From Chloroflexota bacterium (GTDB lineage Bacteria; Chloroflexota; Anaerolineae; Aggregatilineales; Phototrophicaceae), in contig QGUR01000089.1 of NCBI GenBank assembly GCA_003242205.1, positions 1-15,209 on the forward strand: a stretch of 15,209 nucleotides of DNA, in the 5' to 3' direction. The notes under the pieces were generated by a model. That model saw only the letters and a list, made by a program, of their open reading frames with translations, had not been told where the DNA came from and did no database searches. Made by a program: the position numbers and the translations under genes. Numbering within the stretch: the stretch's first letter is position 1; every line of letters begins with the position of its first letter. Below are positions 6,043-14,343 of this stretch, in pieces.

Positions 6043-9000
6043 GTGTAGGTTTCGGTCTGGACTACCGGCAGGGTAAACGACAGCGTCGCGCCCGGCCCGC
6101 GCCTGTCGGCAATCCAGATGCGGCCGCCGTGCCGCTCGACCAGTCCCTTGCAGATCGCGAGGCCAAGCCCCGCGCCTTTCTTCGCATGAGCCGTTTCGAC
6201 CTGACGGAACGCCTCGAAAATGTAGTCGCGGGCTTCGTCGGGAATGCCCGGCCCTTCATCGCTGACGTCGATACGCAACCACGCGTTCTCCGGGTAAGCG
6301 CTGATGGTGATCCGGGTCGCGGGGGGCGCATGCTTGGTCGCGTTGGATACGAGGTTCACCAGAACTTGCGCGATCCGATCCCGATCGACCAGCACCCACG
6401 GCAATTCCCTGTCCACGTCGAGAATCAAGCGATGCTCCGTACACATCGCGCTGAGTTGCGCGGCGGCCGATTCAAGGACTTCTCTGAAGGCATGGGGTTC
6501 CGGCCTGATACTTAGCGTTCCGGCTTCCAGACGCGACAGATCCAGCAACTGGTCGATCAGGTCGCGCAGCTTGTCGGCTTCCTGATCGATGATTTCCAGA
6601 AAATCGCGCTGTAAGTGGGCGTCCAGCGTGATGTCGTCCGCCAGCAGCGTCGATGCGAAGCCCTTGATGGAAGCCAGCGGCGTTCGCAGTTCGTGCGACA
6701 CCATGCCCAGAAACTGCAGCTTCATTTCGTCGGCTTTTTCCGCCTGCATGCGCGCCCGCTGCTCGTCGCCGAACAACTGCGCGTTCAGCACCGACAGGGC
6801 CACGCGCCGGCCAATTTCCTCCGCCAGCCGCACGTCGTCCGGCGTGTAGCGGTCGGGCAGCGACGACCCGAAGGTGATTGCGCCGAACGTGCGTCCCCGC
6901 GCCGTCAGCGGCGCGATGGTGTAGGAATGCACGTTCATGGCGCGTAAGACCTGCTGGTGTACCGGGTCCTGAATGTCGTGTGCAATCGCCGCTTCGCCAA
7001 AACGGTTATCGGTTTCTGTGAGGCCGGTGCGGATAACGCGGCCTGCGCCCCGGATGGCGTCGATACGTACCGGCGCGGTGGCGCTGGCCCGCGCGAGCAG
7101 CGTCTCAAGCTCCGGGTTGGCGTGTCGCACGCACACCCGCTCGATTTCGCCACTGGGCTGGAGCAGATCAATACAGACGTAATCGGCGAAGGTCGGGACG
7201 ACCGTGCGCGCGAATTCCTGCAGCGTCACGCGAAAATCGAGCGAGTCGACCAGCGCCGCGCTGGCATCGGCCAGAAATGCCAGCCGCGCCTGCGCCGCTT
7301 CGGCGCTGCGTCGCGCCTGCCGCTCGGCTTCGTGGAGCAGCGCGCGTTCCAGCGCCTGACCGCACTGCCGCGCGACGGCAAGCAGCGTTGTGCGATTGAT
7401 TTCGGAGAAGCTGCGCGCTTGCTCGAAACCGATCGCAAAGGCTCCGCGCGTCACCCCGCTCAGTTGCAGCGGAACAATGGCTCCCGCCGCGACGCCATAG
7501 GTGTGAATCATGTGGGCGTACTCAGGGAAATCCTCGACGTACCGGGCCATGTTTTCAAACCAGATCGGTTCGCCGCTCCGCACGACGGCGCTGAGCGGGT
7601 TGTCGTCGTTGACGTCGACGCGCTGAAACGCCTCGCGGAACGCCCTCGGCAGGGTGGAATGCGTCAGCAGGTGGAGCGTCTGCCCGTCGTCGCTCAGCCA
7701 GTACACGCCGCCGATATGGCCGCTCATCGTCCCGACCACCGTCGATACGATGACCTCGGCGACATCCTCGATTGTCAGCGCGTCCAGCAGCGCTTCGTTG
7801 ACCGCTCTCAGCAGGCGCGCCTGCTCCTCGACCTGACGCCGTTCGGTGATGTCCTGCGCGGAGCCGACGACCGAGAGCGGTGAGCCGTCTTCGCGCCGGG
7901 TGAAAATCGTTTCGCGGCTGTGGAACCAGCGCCATTGGCCGCTGACGTTTCGCAGCCGGAACTCGACCTCGATCACATCGGCATCACCGGCGGTCGCGAA
8001 ACGTTCGGCGCGGGCGCGAAAGGCGGCGATGTCTTGCGGGTGCAGGGTGGTTTCAAAGAACGATGCCTGCATCCGCTCCACCTCTTCGGGCCGGTAGCCG
8101 AGGCTGGTTTCGATTTCGCGATTGACGTAGATGACGCGATCCTGCGCCAGATCGTAGACATACACGATGTCGGGAATGGCGTTGGCGATGCGCTGGATGA
8201 GCATCTGGCTTTCCACGAGCGCATGCTCGTTGCGTTTGCGCTCGGAAATATCACGGAAGTAAACCGACAGCCCGTTTTCAGTCGGATAGATGTTGATCTC
8301 GACCCACGCATCCAGAAATTGCGAATAGGTTTCGAACTGGACGGTCGTCCGGGTTTGCATGGCGTGGTGCAGCATGTGATAAGCGGCCGTGGACGGGCCT
8401 TCGGGAAACTCGTCCCATATACATTTCCCGATTAGCGACCCGCGGTCCCGGCCCCACAGTTGTTCGGCCCGCCGGTTGACGTAAAGGAAGCGCCATTCGC
8501 GGTCAACCGTGTAAAAGGCGTCGCTGATGCTTTCAAGAATGACTTCCGTTTGCAGGCGCGCGGCCTGCTCCTGAGCCAGCTTTTCGCGCTGAAGCTGGGC
8601 GATCTGGAGCCGCGCCTCAACTCGTGCCAGCAGTTCGCGGGCTGAAAACGGTTTCGCCAGAAAGTCGTCCGCACCTGCTTCCAGACCTTCGATGCGCGTT
8701 TCTTCTTCCGCCCGCGCCGACAGCAGCATGACCGGGATGGCCTGCGTCTCCGGATCGCCGCGCAGCGCGCGCAGGAGTTCAAGACCGTCCAGCCCCGGCA
8801 GCATGACGTCGCTGATGACCATATCGGGCGGCTGTCTGCGCGCCGCTGCCAGCGCCTGCTCCCCTTCAGCCGCCAGTTCGACGATATAGCGTTCGCTCAG
8901 GAGCCGGTACAGCTCGTCCCGTATGCTGGCGTCGGGATCCACCACGAGCACGCGCGCGGCGGTTTCGCCTGCGGGCTGCGGCGTCAGCGCCGAGAATCCC

Positions 9001-10079
9001 GTAGTTTCGCCGGGAGTAACAGGCGTCAGGGCGTCATCATCCGGCGCTTTGGCCTGTTTGCGCCTGGCTTCCAGCGCGCTCGCGTTGCTGATGGCGGAAG
9101 CTATACGCCGGGCGGCCCGTTCCAGAAACGACCGGTATTCCTCATCGAGCGCCAGCCGCGCGCTGAGACCGGCGATGAAGAAGCCAGCTGGCAGAGGTTC
9201 GGTCCCGTCCGGCAGCGGAATCACCAGCGCGCGCTCAGGCGGTTCGGGCCACGGCCCTTGTGGAACCGAGGGGAAGCGCTCGGTCAGGTCGTTCAACAGC
9301 AGCGGTTCGCGGCTGGCGGCGGCTTTGGCCAGTGGCCATGCCGGTTCCTGTGCATCCAGCAGGTCAATGGTAGCAGGGCTGAAGGTTGTATCCTGAGCGA
9401 TGCCCGTCGTGCCCGCCAGTTCGGCCCGGCGTCGATCCCTGCCGGTCAGATAGAGCAGGGCGAATGGCACATCCAGCGGATTTTTCGCCAGCACCCTGAC
9501 GATGAGGTCACACGCTTCCTCGATTGTCTGCGCTTTGGCCGGTTCATCCGCCAGCGCGCTCAGGGTGCTCAGCCGGCGCTCGCGCAGGACGCGGTGGGTG
9601 GTTTCCGTCATCATGGTGAAGACGCCGCCAACACCGCCGGACTCGTCGAAGATCGGGCTGTTGGAGAAGGTAAAGTAGCGCTCTTCAATGAAGCCATCGC
9701 GGTTGAGCGACAGCATTTGATCGTCCGCCCCGTTCGCCACGCCTTCGCGATAGACCTGATCCAGCATCGGGCCGATGAGACACCAGATTTCCGGCCAGCA
9801 GTTGCGGCCGGGTTGGCCCATGGCCCTCGGATGTTCGGTCGCGCCCAGCATTAGCCTGCAGGCGTCGTTGTAAATCAGGTTGAATTCGGGGCCCCACCAG
9901 ATCAGGGCGGGGGAACGCGAGCAGAGGCAGAGGCTGGCGGCGGTCTGAAGGCTTGGTGGCCAAACCTCCAACGGCCCGAACGGCGTCGCCGACCAGTCAG
10001 TTTCGTGCACCAGCGCGCTTATCTCGCCGCAATTAGCGAGGATGTTTGTAAGTTTCGACCTTCCGGACATGCTTTGCAT
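6039..10079 (-). CDS. Large hybrid sensor histidine kinase (PAS-GAF-REC-PAS-PAS-GAF-GAF-HisKA-HATPase)
   Basis: 1346 residues without membrane segments, so a cytosolic sensor. Approximate order: PAS-like module 27-165 (DWSATPFGPLEVWP, IWWGPEFNLIYNDA), weak GAF 168-338, Pro/Thr-rich linker 340-375, receiver domain 376-495 (D381, phospho-acceptor D424 in ISDVMLPGLDG, S454, K476), PAS 510-615 and PAS 625-752, GAF 755-915 and GAF 930-1100, HisKA with SHELRTP (H1129), and HATPase_c with N-box NLVSNATKH (N1242, N1246), DEGPGIP (1274-1280) and GAGLGLA (1302-1308). All residues needed for autophosphorylation are present. The receiver lies in the middle, and no output regulator gene is adjacent, so it is an orphan hybrid kinase; the signal is unknown. 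The ATG at 10079 has only GGGAA upstream; an ATG three codons later is possible. It is convergent with radA and divergent from the permease gene. Confidence 0.92.
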   Translation of the reverse strand: MQSMSGRSKLTNILANCGEISALVHETDWSATPFGPLEVWPPSLQTAASLCLCSRSPALIWWGPEFNLIYNDACRLMLGATEHPRAMGQPGRNCWPEIWCLIGPMLDQVYREGVANGADDQMLSLNRDGFIEERYFTFSNSPIFDESGGVGGVFTMMTETTHRVLRERRLSTLSALADEPAKAQTIEEACDLIVRVLAKNPLDVPFALLYLTGRDRRRAELAGTTGIAQDTTFSPATIDLLDAQEPAWPLAKAAASREPLLLNDLTERFPSVPQGPWPEPPERALVIPLPDGTEPLPAGFFIAGLSARLALDEEYRSFLERAARRIASAISNASALEARRKQAKAPDDDALTPVTPGETTGFSALTPQPAGETAARVLVVDPDASIRDELYRLLSERYIVELAAEGEQALAAARRQPPDMVISDVMLPGLDGLELLRALRGDPETQAIPVMLLSARAEEETRIEGLEAGADDFLAKPFSARELLARVEARLQIAQLQREKLAQEQAARLQTEVILESISDAFYTVDREWRFLYVNRRAEQLWGRDRGSLIGKCIWDEFPEGPSTAAYHMLHHAMQTRTTVQFETYSQFLDAWVEINIYPTENGLSVYFRDISERKRNEHALVESQMLIQRIANAIPDIVYVYDLAQDRVIYVNREIETSLGYRPEEVERMQASFFETTLHPQDIAAFRARAERFATAGDADVIEVEFRLRNVSGQWRWFHSRETIFTRREDGSPLSVVGSAQDITERRQVEEQARLLRAVNEALLDALTIEDVAEVIVSTVVGTMSGHIGGVYWLSDDGQTLHLLTHSTLPRAFREAFQRVDVNDDNPLSAVVRSGEPIWFENMARYVEDFPEYAHMIHTYGVAAGAIVPLQLSGVTRGAFAIGFEQARSFSEINRTTLLAVARQCGQALERALLHEAERQARRSAEAAQARLAFLADASAALVDSLDFRVTLQEFARTVVPTFADYVCIDLLQPSGEIERVCVRHANPELETLLARASATAPVRIDAIRGAGRVIRTGLTETDNRFGEAAIAHDIQDPVHQQVLRAMNVHSYTIAPLTARGRTFGAITFGSSLPDRYTPDDVRLAEEIGRRVALSVLNAQLFGDEQRARMQAEKADEMKLQFLGMVSHELRTPLASIKGFASTLLADDITLDAHLQRDFLEIIDQEADKLRDLIDQLLDLSRLEAGTLSIRPEPHAFREVLESAAAQLSAMCTEHRLILDVDRELPWVLVDRDRIAQVLVNLVSNATKHAPPATRITISAYPENAWLRIDVSDEGPGIPDEARDYIFEAFRQVETAHAKKGAGLGLAICKGLVERHGGRIWIADRRGPGATLSFTLPVVQTETYT

Positions 10080-10283
10080 CGAAAGATTCCCGGTTTAACC
10101 GATTGCTGAGACGCTAGGGTTCATGTCCTGAAGCTGTCGGCGCGTTATTTCTAAATTGCGTAATGCAATACAGTGTAACAAATTTCGCATTTACGATAAA
10201 GCAGCCGGTTTTTAAGCCGGAAGGCAAGGTGCTTATCATCTGCTCATCTGCGATGCCTCCATCCGCTCAAACGACTTGCTAAA
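10080..10283. promoter_or_regulatory. Divergent AT-rich control region between kinase and permease genes
   Basis: This 204-nt gap should hold promoters for both the kinase (-) and the permease group (+), but no -35/-10 pair is convincing. It contains a short dyad ATTGC-GTAAT-GCAAT (10155-10169), and CGTAATGC (10159-10166) is mirrored imperfectly by GCATTTACG (10188-10196), giving a possible larger cruciform or paired operator. A weak CCGGTT-TTTA-AGCCGG hairpin (about 10205-10220) is also present. TAAAAT at 10280-10285 could be a -10 if the permease starts at 10320. Confidence 0.35.
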
Positions 10284-11351
10284 ATGAGGCGCGTTGCACA
10301 TGAGTTGCCGTGGGAGGCTATGGTCGCACGGACACGAATGTCGTTACGTCGCCTGTCTTACTGGCTGGCCGGTCTGGGGCTGGCAGCGGTTGTGATCGCG
10401 GCGGTGCTGGGGACAGGGCAGGACGTAGGCGCGATCCTCGGCATCTTCACCACCCGTTTTCTGGGCATTTTCATCGAAGCGGCGCCGTTTCTCCTGCTCG
10501 GCACCGTCGTTTCCGGCCTGATCGAGTCGTTTGTCACCGCTGATGACATCGCGCGCTGGATGCCGCGCAACCCGGTTCTGGCGACGCTGGCAGGCGCGTT
10601 CATGGGCTTTGCCTTTCCGGTCTGCGAATGTGGCGTCGTGCCGGTGGTGCGCCGCCTGTTCACTAAAGGACTGCCGCTATCGGTCGGCGTAACGTTTCTG
10701 CTGGCTGCGCCGGTCATGAACCCGATTGTGCTGGCCAGCACCTTTGTCGCCTTCGGGGCTGGGCCGGTACTGGTCGGGCGTTTTGTCATCACCGCGATGG
10801 TGGCGGTCGGCGTCGGGCTGGTGTTCGCTTTCGCGGGACGGCCACAGGAGGTTCTGCGCCCCGCGGCGCTGATGCCGGTGGCCGGCGGTTCGACCGACGT
10901 CATTCCGCTGTATGCGCGCGCGCCGCGCAAGCCGCTGGTTGCCGGGCTGCGGGACGCGCTGCGGATGGCGGGCGACGAGTATTTTGAAATGGGGCGCTAT
11001 CTGGTGACCGGGTCGCTGCTGGCGGCGGCCATGCAAACGCTGGTCAGCCAGGACGTGCTGCTGGCGTTGGGGCGGGGGCCGGTGGTATCCGTGCTGGTAC
11101 AACAGGCGCTGGCGTTTCTCCTCAGCGTGTGCTCGACGGTCGACGCATTCCTGGCGCTGGCGTTTGTCGGCTCGTTCACGACCGGCTCGATTCTGGCGTT
11201 TCTGACCTTCGGCCCGATGGTCGATATCAAAAGCATGCTCATGTTTCTGGGCGTGTTCCAGCGCCGGATCGTGCTCTATCTGATTTTGCTGCCGCTGCTG
11301 ATGACGCTGCTCATCGGCGTGTGGATCAATCTGAACATCTCGTTCGTTTGA
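10284..11351 (+). CDS. Predicted permease, DUF318/UPF0718 (YcgR-like)
   Basis: 355 residues with about eight to ten hydrophobic segments. Family marks: FPVCECGVVPVVRRL (111-125) with the CECG motif at 114-117, LAAPVMNPI (140-148), CSTVDAFLA (283-291) and LTFGPMVDIKS (307-317). The family (Pfam PF03773, which includes ArsP-type and YcgR-type proteins) exports or handles small compounds or metals through its Cys motif; the substrate here is unknown. In Bacillus subtilis YcgR is encoded next to YcgQ, and the downstream gene here is of that partner type, so this looks like the two-part permease. The start is uncertain: the ATG at 10284 gives the longest form but has no ribosome site; the ATG at 10320 follows GGGAGG (10312-10317) at an unusually short 2 nt; the ATG at 10338 is also possible. 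The stop is 17 nt before the next gene. Confidence 0.88.
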   Translation: MRRVAHELPWEAMVARTRMSLRRLSYWLAGLGLAAVVIAAVLGTGQDVGAILGIFTTRFLGIFIEAAPFLLLGTVVSGLIESFVTADDIARWMPRNPVLATLAGAFMGFAFPVCECGVVPVVRRLFTKGLPLSVGVTFLLAAPVMNPIVLASTFVAFGAGPVLVGRFVITAMVAVGVGLVFAFAGRPQEVLRPAALMPVAGGSTDVIPLYARAPRKPLVAGLRDALRMAGDEYFEMGRYLVTGSLLAAAMQTLVSQDVLLALGRGPVVSVLVQQALAFLLSVCSTVDAFLALAFVGSFTTGSILAFLTFGPMVDIKSMLMFLGVFQRRIVLYLILLPLLMTLLIGVWINLNISFV

Positions 11352-11368
11352 GACGTCTCTGTTCTGCC

Positions 11369-12124
11369 ATGCGTTCAACTCACAACCATCACGGCCTTGA
11401 CCGCCAAACCTTGCTAAAGACGCTGATTTTGTTCGGGCTGGGCCTGTATTTCATCTGGAATATCGCCAGCGGCAATGTGGTGAATTACATCAACACGCGT
11501 TTCGTCTGGCTGTCCTATGTTGCCGCTGTCCTGTTTTTGCTGCTGGCGCTGTCCGGCGCGTGGAACCTGCTGCGCTCGCGCCGCCATGAGGATGCCGGCG
11601 CGGGCGACCACGACCACCGGCATGGACAAATGTCGTGGCCAGTGCTGGCGCTGGTGGCCGTGCCGCTGGTGCTTGGCACGCTCGTGCCGTCGCGGCCGCT
11701 CGGCGCGGACGCGGTTTCCGGCAATGTCAGCCTGAGCGTGACTGGCGCGACAACGACGGATTTCACGATTCCGCCGTTGAGCCGCAACGTGCTCGACTGG
11801 CTGCGTGTCTTCAGCAAGGTTTCCGACTATGACGAGGTCGCGGGAGAACCCGCCGACGTGATCGGCTTTGTCTATCGCGAGCCTGACTTTGGCGAAGATC
11901 GCTTTATGGTGGCGCGGTTCACCGTCAGTTGTTGCGTCGCCGACGCTTCGGCCATCGGCGTGCCGGTTATCTGGAGCGGCACATCTGAGTTGCAATCCGA
12001 TGACTGGGTGCGCGTGCAGGGCCAGTTCGTCGTTGAGGAATTCCGGGGCGAGCGCGTGCCGGTCCTGAAGGCAACCAGCGTCGAGTTGGTCGAGCAACCG
12101 GCGCATCCCTATCTCTATCCCTGA
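11369..12124 (+). CDS. TIGR03943/DUF1980 (YcgQ-like) permease partner protein
   Basis: 251 residues. Three membrane segments (about 16-32, 45-65, 89-106) are followed by a soluble C-terminal domain of some 145 residues, probably outside the cytoplasm. Family features are VIGFVYREPDF (164-174), RFTVSCCVADASAIGVPV (183-200, with adjacent C188-C189) and WVRVQGQF (213-220). The N-terminus (H5, H7, H8) and the loop between TM2 and TM3 (H73, H81, H83, H85, flanked by RSRR) are His-rich; by the positive-inside rule that loop is cytosolic and could bind metal. The ATG at 11369 has no strong ribosome site and lies 17 nt after the permease stop, so translation may be coupled. The pairing with a DUF318 permease is the known arrangement. 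Confidence 0.85.
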   Translation: MRSTHNHHGLDRQTLLKTLILFGLGLYFIWNIASGNVVNYINTRFVWLSYVAAVLFLLLALSGAWNLLRSRRHEDAGAGDHDHRHGQMSWPVLALVAVPLVLGTLVPSRPLGADAVSGNVSLSVTGATTTDFTIPPLSRNVLDWLRVFSKVSDYDEVAGEPADVIGFVYREPDFGEDRFMVARFTVSCCVADASAIGVPVIWSGTSELQSDDWVRVQGQFVVEEFRGERVPVLKATSVELVEQPAHPYLYP

Positions 12125-12138
12125 CGGGCGCTACTTTT

Positions 12139-13581
12139 ATGCATGACAATGGACTGGTGGACCGGCGGGAAGGCGGTGTGTGGCGTGTAAGGCTGACGCG
12201 CTTCGACCGGGTCGTGCTGGCGATCATCGGGTTGCTGCTGCTTGGGCTGGCGGCGACGATCCTGATGGGCGACCGGGTCGGCGTGACGCTGGTTCGCGTT
12301 GCGCCGCTGGAACGTGCCCGTAGTACCAGCCCGATTACGATCCAGTTCAGCGAGCCGATGGATCGCGAGAGCGTGGAGGCGCGCCTGCGTACCGAGCCGC
12401 CGCTGGAGGGTGAATTTTCGTGGAGCGGATCGAGCGTCAGTTTCCGGCCGCACACGCCGCTGCAACCGGGCATGACCTATACGGTGATCCTTGAAAAAGG
12501 CGCGCGCTCCGATCAGGGGCGAGAGGTTCTGTCCGAACACCGGTATCGTTTTTCAGTAGCGCAGCCGCGCGTTGCCTATCTGGCCCCGGCGGACGGTGCG
12601 CCGCATAACATTTGGCTGGCCAGTATCGACGACCCGGAAAGCGCGGTTCAGGTGACGTTCAGCCCGACCGGCGTCTACGATTTCGGCGTCAGCCCGGACG
12701 GCAACCGGATCGCCTTTGCCGAGCGCAACGCCGAAACCGGCACGTCCGACATCAAACTGCTTGATCTGGAAACCGGTGGCATTACCCAGTTAACGAACTG
12801 TCAGGACGCGGACTGTACATCACCTGTATGGCGTCCGGATGGGCGCGTTATTGCCTACAATCGCACGGAGTACAACCGCGATCTGGAGAGCGTGGGGCCC
12901 GGCCCGATGCGTGTCTGGCTGCTCGACCTGTCATCCAGCCCGGCGACGACACGCCCGCTGTTTTCCGACCTGCAGGTTCTCGGCTATGGCCCGCAGTGGT
13001 CGGCGGATGGGCAGCGTATTTCGCTCTACAATCGCGATGAGGGCTTGCTGATCTACGACTTTGAAACCAATGAAATCACGGCGGTTCCAAGCCGTAGCGG
13101 CAACCCGGGCGCGTTATCGCCTGACGGCGCGCGGATTGTCTTTCCAGAACTGACGTTTGTCGAAGGGCAGGAGACACGTTCCTTCCTGCGAATGGCCGAC
13201 CTCATGTCACAGCAGCTCCGCAACCTGAGTAGCCCGGATGATCCCGTGCATGATGATCGCGCCGAGTGGCGACCGGATGGCAGTGCGCTTGCGGTTGCCC
13301 GCCGCTATCTTGACGAACGCTACACCCGCGGTTATCAGGTCGTTCTTATGAACCCGGAGGACGGATCGGTCGAGCAGCTTACGGATGATCCGCGCTACGC
13401 CAACGCCTTCTTTTCGTGGAGTCCGCTGGGCGACCGGCTGGTGATCCAGCGCTTCCCTGAACTGACTGAAGATGGACAGCCCAATCCGGCGGGCCGCCCT
13501 GAAATCTGGGTGATGGATGTGGAAACGCGCGCCCTGACCCTCATCGCGGAAAATGCTTTCCATCCCCGCTGGGCGCCATAG
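12139..13581 (+). CDS. Membrane-anchored Ig-like plus TolB-type beta-propeller protein
   Basis: 480 residues. A short cytosolic tail is followed by one membrane anchor (24-43), a bacterial Ig-like domain of the SbsA/Big_5 type (about 50-140: ITIQFSEPMDRESVE, GMTYTVILEKGARSDQG) and a propeller (about 145-480). Six 'P-D-G' blade repeats are visible, starting near 185 (SPDGNRIAF), 232 (RPDGRVIAY), 288 (SADGQRISL), 327 (SPDGARIVF), 378 (RPDGSALAV) and 428 (SPLGDRLVI), which suits a six-bladed TolB/PD40 propeller. Such domains bind proteins or cell-wall material rather than catalyse. C221 and C226 are close enough to form a disulfide outside the cell. The gene starts 14 nt after the previous stop, so it probably belongs to the same transcript; no Shine-Dalgarno is evident. 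The function is unknown. Confidence 0.8.
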   Translation: MHDNGLVDRREGGVWRVRLTRFDRVVLAIIGLLLLGLAATILMGDRVGVTLVRVAPLERARSTSPITIQFSEPMDRESVEARLRTEPPLEGEFSWSGSSVSFRPHTPLQPGMTYTVILEKGARSDQGREVLSEHRYRFSVAQPRVAYLAPADGAPHNIWLASIDDPESAVQVTFSPTGVYDFGVSPDGNRIAFAERNAETGTSDIKLLDLETGGITQLTNCQDADCTSPVWRPDGRVIAYNRTEYNRDLESVGPGPMRVWLLDLSSSPATTRPLFSDLQVLGYGPQWSADGQRISLYNRDEGLLIYDFETNEITAVPSRSGNPGALSPDGARIVFPELTFVEGQETRSFLRMADLMSQQLRNLSSPDDPVHDDRAEWRPDGSALAVARRYLDERYTRGYQVVLMNPEDGSVEQLTDDPRYANAFFSWSPLGDRLVIQRFPELTEDGQPNPAGRPEIWVMDVETRALTLIAENAFHPRWAP

Positions 13582-13646
13582 CCCGCCGGCTGAAGATGAC
13601 GCAATTTACGACAAGCTCAAGATGATGGTTATCGGAACGTACCGCT

Positions 13647-14264
13647 ATGTCTGATCCGCACAAGCAGGTTTCACCTTCCGCTCCGGCGCGCAGAGGCCCT
13701 GCGCCCGCGCTGTTCATTTTTCTCCTGTTTCCCCTTCTTGGGTTGGTTGCCGCCGTGGCGATGACTCTGGCAAACAGCGGCCAGCCGCCTGCGCCGCCGA
13801 CGCCCGCGCCCGTGACCGTGCCGCCGCTGGCGACGCGCCCGCAGCTTTCCGGCCAGCCCGCGCCTGACTTCAGCGCCCCGACGCTGGAGCAGACCACGAC
13901 GGCGCTGTCCGACTATCGCGGGAGGATCGTTTTCCTCAATTTTTGGGCGACGTGGTGCGGGCCGTGTGAGCGAGAGCTGCCGGCTTTTCAGGCGTTCATG
14001 GAACGCCAGCCCGAAGATGGCCCGGTTGTGCTGGCGGTTAACATCGGGGAAACCTATGATCAGGTCAACGCCTTTCTATCGGAGCGGGAAATCAGCGGCT
14101 TTCCGGTCCTGCTCGACCCGTACTACGAGATCGCCGAACGCTACGGCGTCAGCCCGATCCCGGTCACTTTTGTGATCGATGAGGCTGGCGTCATCCGCTT
14201 CTCGAAATTCGGGGAAATCACGCCCGATGATATGCGCGACTATCTCGAAATGCTCCGAGGTTGA
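13647..14264 (+). CDS. Membrane-anchored TlpA/ResA-type thioredoxin
   Basis: 205 residues. A basic N-terminus and one membrane anchor (about 20-42) are followed by a Pro-rich linker (46-63) and a thioredoxin-fold domain: GQPAPDFSAPTLEQ (69-82), NFWATWCGPCERELP with the active site WCGPC (C104, C107), and the cis-Pro loop SPIPVTFVID (P172). This is the TlpA/AhpC-TSA-like arrangement that reduces disulfides outside the cytoplasm, for example in cytochrome c maturation or maintenance of envelope thiols; no ccm or ccd gene is in the window. It lies 65 nt after the propeller gene on the same strand with no terminator between, so co-transcription is likely. Only a weak GGAA precedes the ATG. Confidence 0.9.
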   Translation: MSDPHKQVSPSAPARRGPAPALFIFLLFPLLGLVAAVAMTLANSGQPPAPPTPAPVTVPPLATRPQLSGQPAPDFSAPTLEQTTTALSDYRGRIVFLNFWATWCGPCERELPAFQAFMERQPEDGPVVLAVNIGETYDQVNAFLSEREISGFPVLLDPYYEIAERYGVSPIPVTFVIDEAGVIRFSKFGEITPDDMRDYLEMLRG

Positions 14265-14273
14265 GTTAGCTGC

Positions 14274-14304
14274 TTTACAATTCGCATAACATGGTGTATA
14301 TAAT
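14274..14304 (+). promoter_or_regulatory. Promoter of the GlsB/YeaQ-type gene
   Basis: TTTACA (14274-14279, five of six) and a perfect TATAAT (14299-14304) are separated by 19 nt, slightly longer than ideal. It starts 10 nt after the tlpA-type stop in an AT-rich island, so the small gene downstream has its own promoter. Transcription would begin near 14311. Confidence 0.55.
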
Positions 14305-14324
14305 TACTGGGTTAATTATGTACA
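14295..14324. promoter_or_regulatory. 30-bp AT-rich dyad overlapping the -10 element
   Basis: TGTATATAATTA (14295-14306) and TAATTATGTACA (14313-14324) are inverted repeats matching at 11 of 12 positions (the odd pair is T-G), separated by CTGGGT. The left arm contains the TATAAT, so a protein bound here would block polymerase; the dyad is a candidate repressor operator. It could also fold as an RNA hairpin at the transcript start, but only the right arm lies after the expected start site. Confidence 0.55.
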
Positions 14325-14343
14325 TCGCAGAGAGGCTACAACC

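Noticed and set aside
6957..7883. Open plus-strand frame opposite the kinase
   Set aside because: Lies wholly within the GAF-coding part of the kinase and shows no family motif.
10205..10220. CCGGTT-TTTA-AGCCGG as a functional hairpin or terminator
   Set aside because: Only six pairs with a wobble and no T-run after it; too weak to call separately.
11129..11368. Upstream extension of the TIGR03943-type gene
   Set aside because: It would overlap the permease gene by over 200 nt in another frame; the ATG at 11369 gives the expected N-terminus.
14295..14324. The AT-rich dyad as a terminator for the upstream thioredoxin gene
   Set aside because: The stem is A/T-only apart from two pairs and no T-run follows; it overlaps a perfect -10 element instead.
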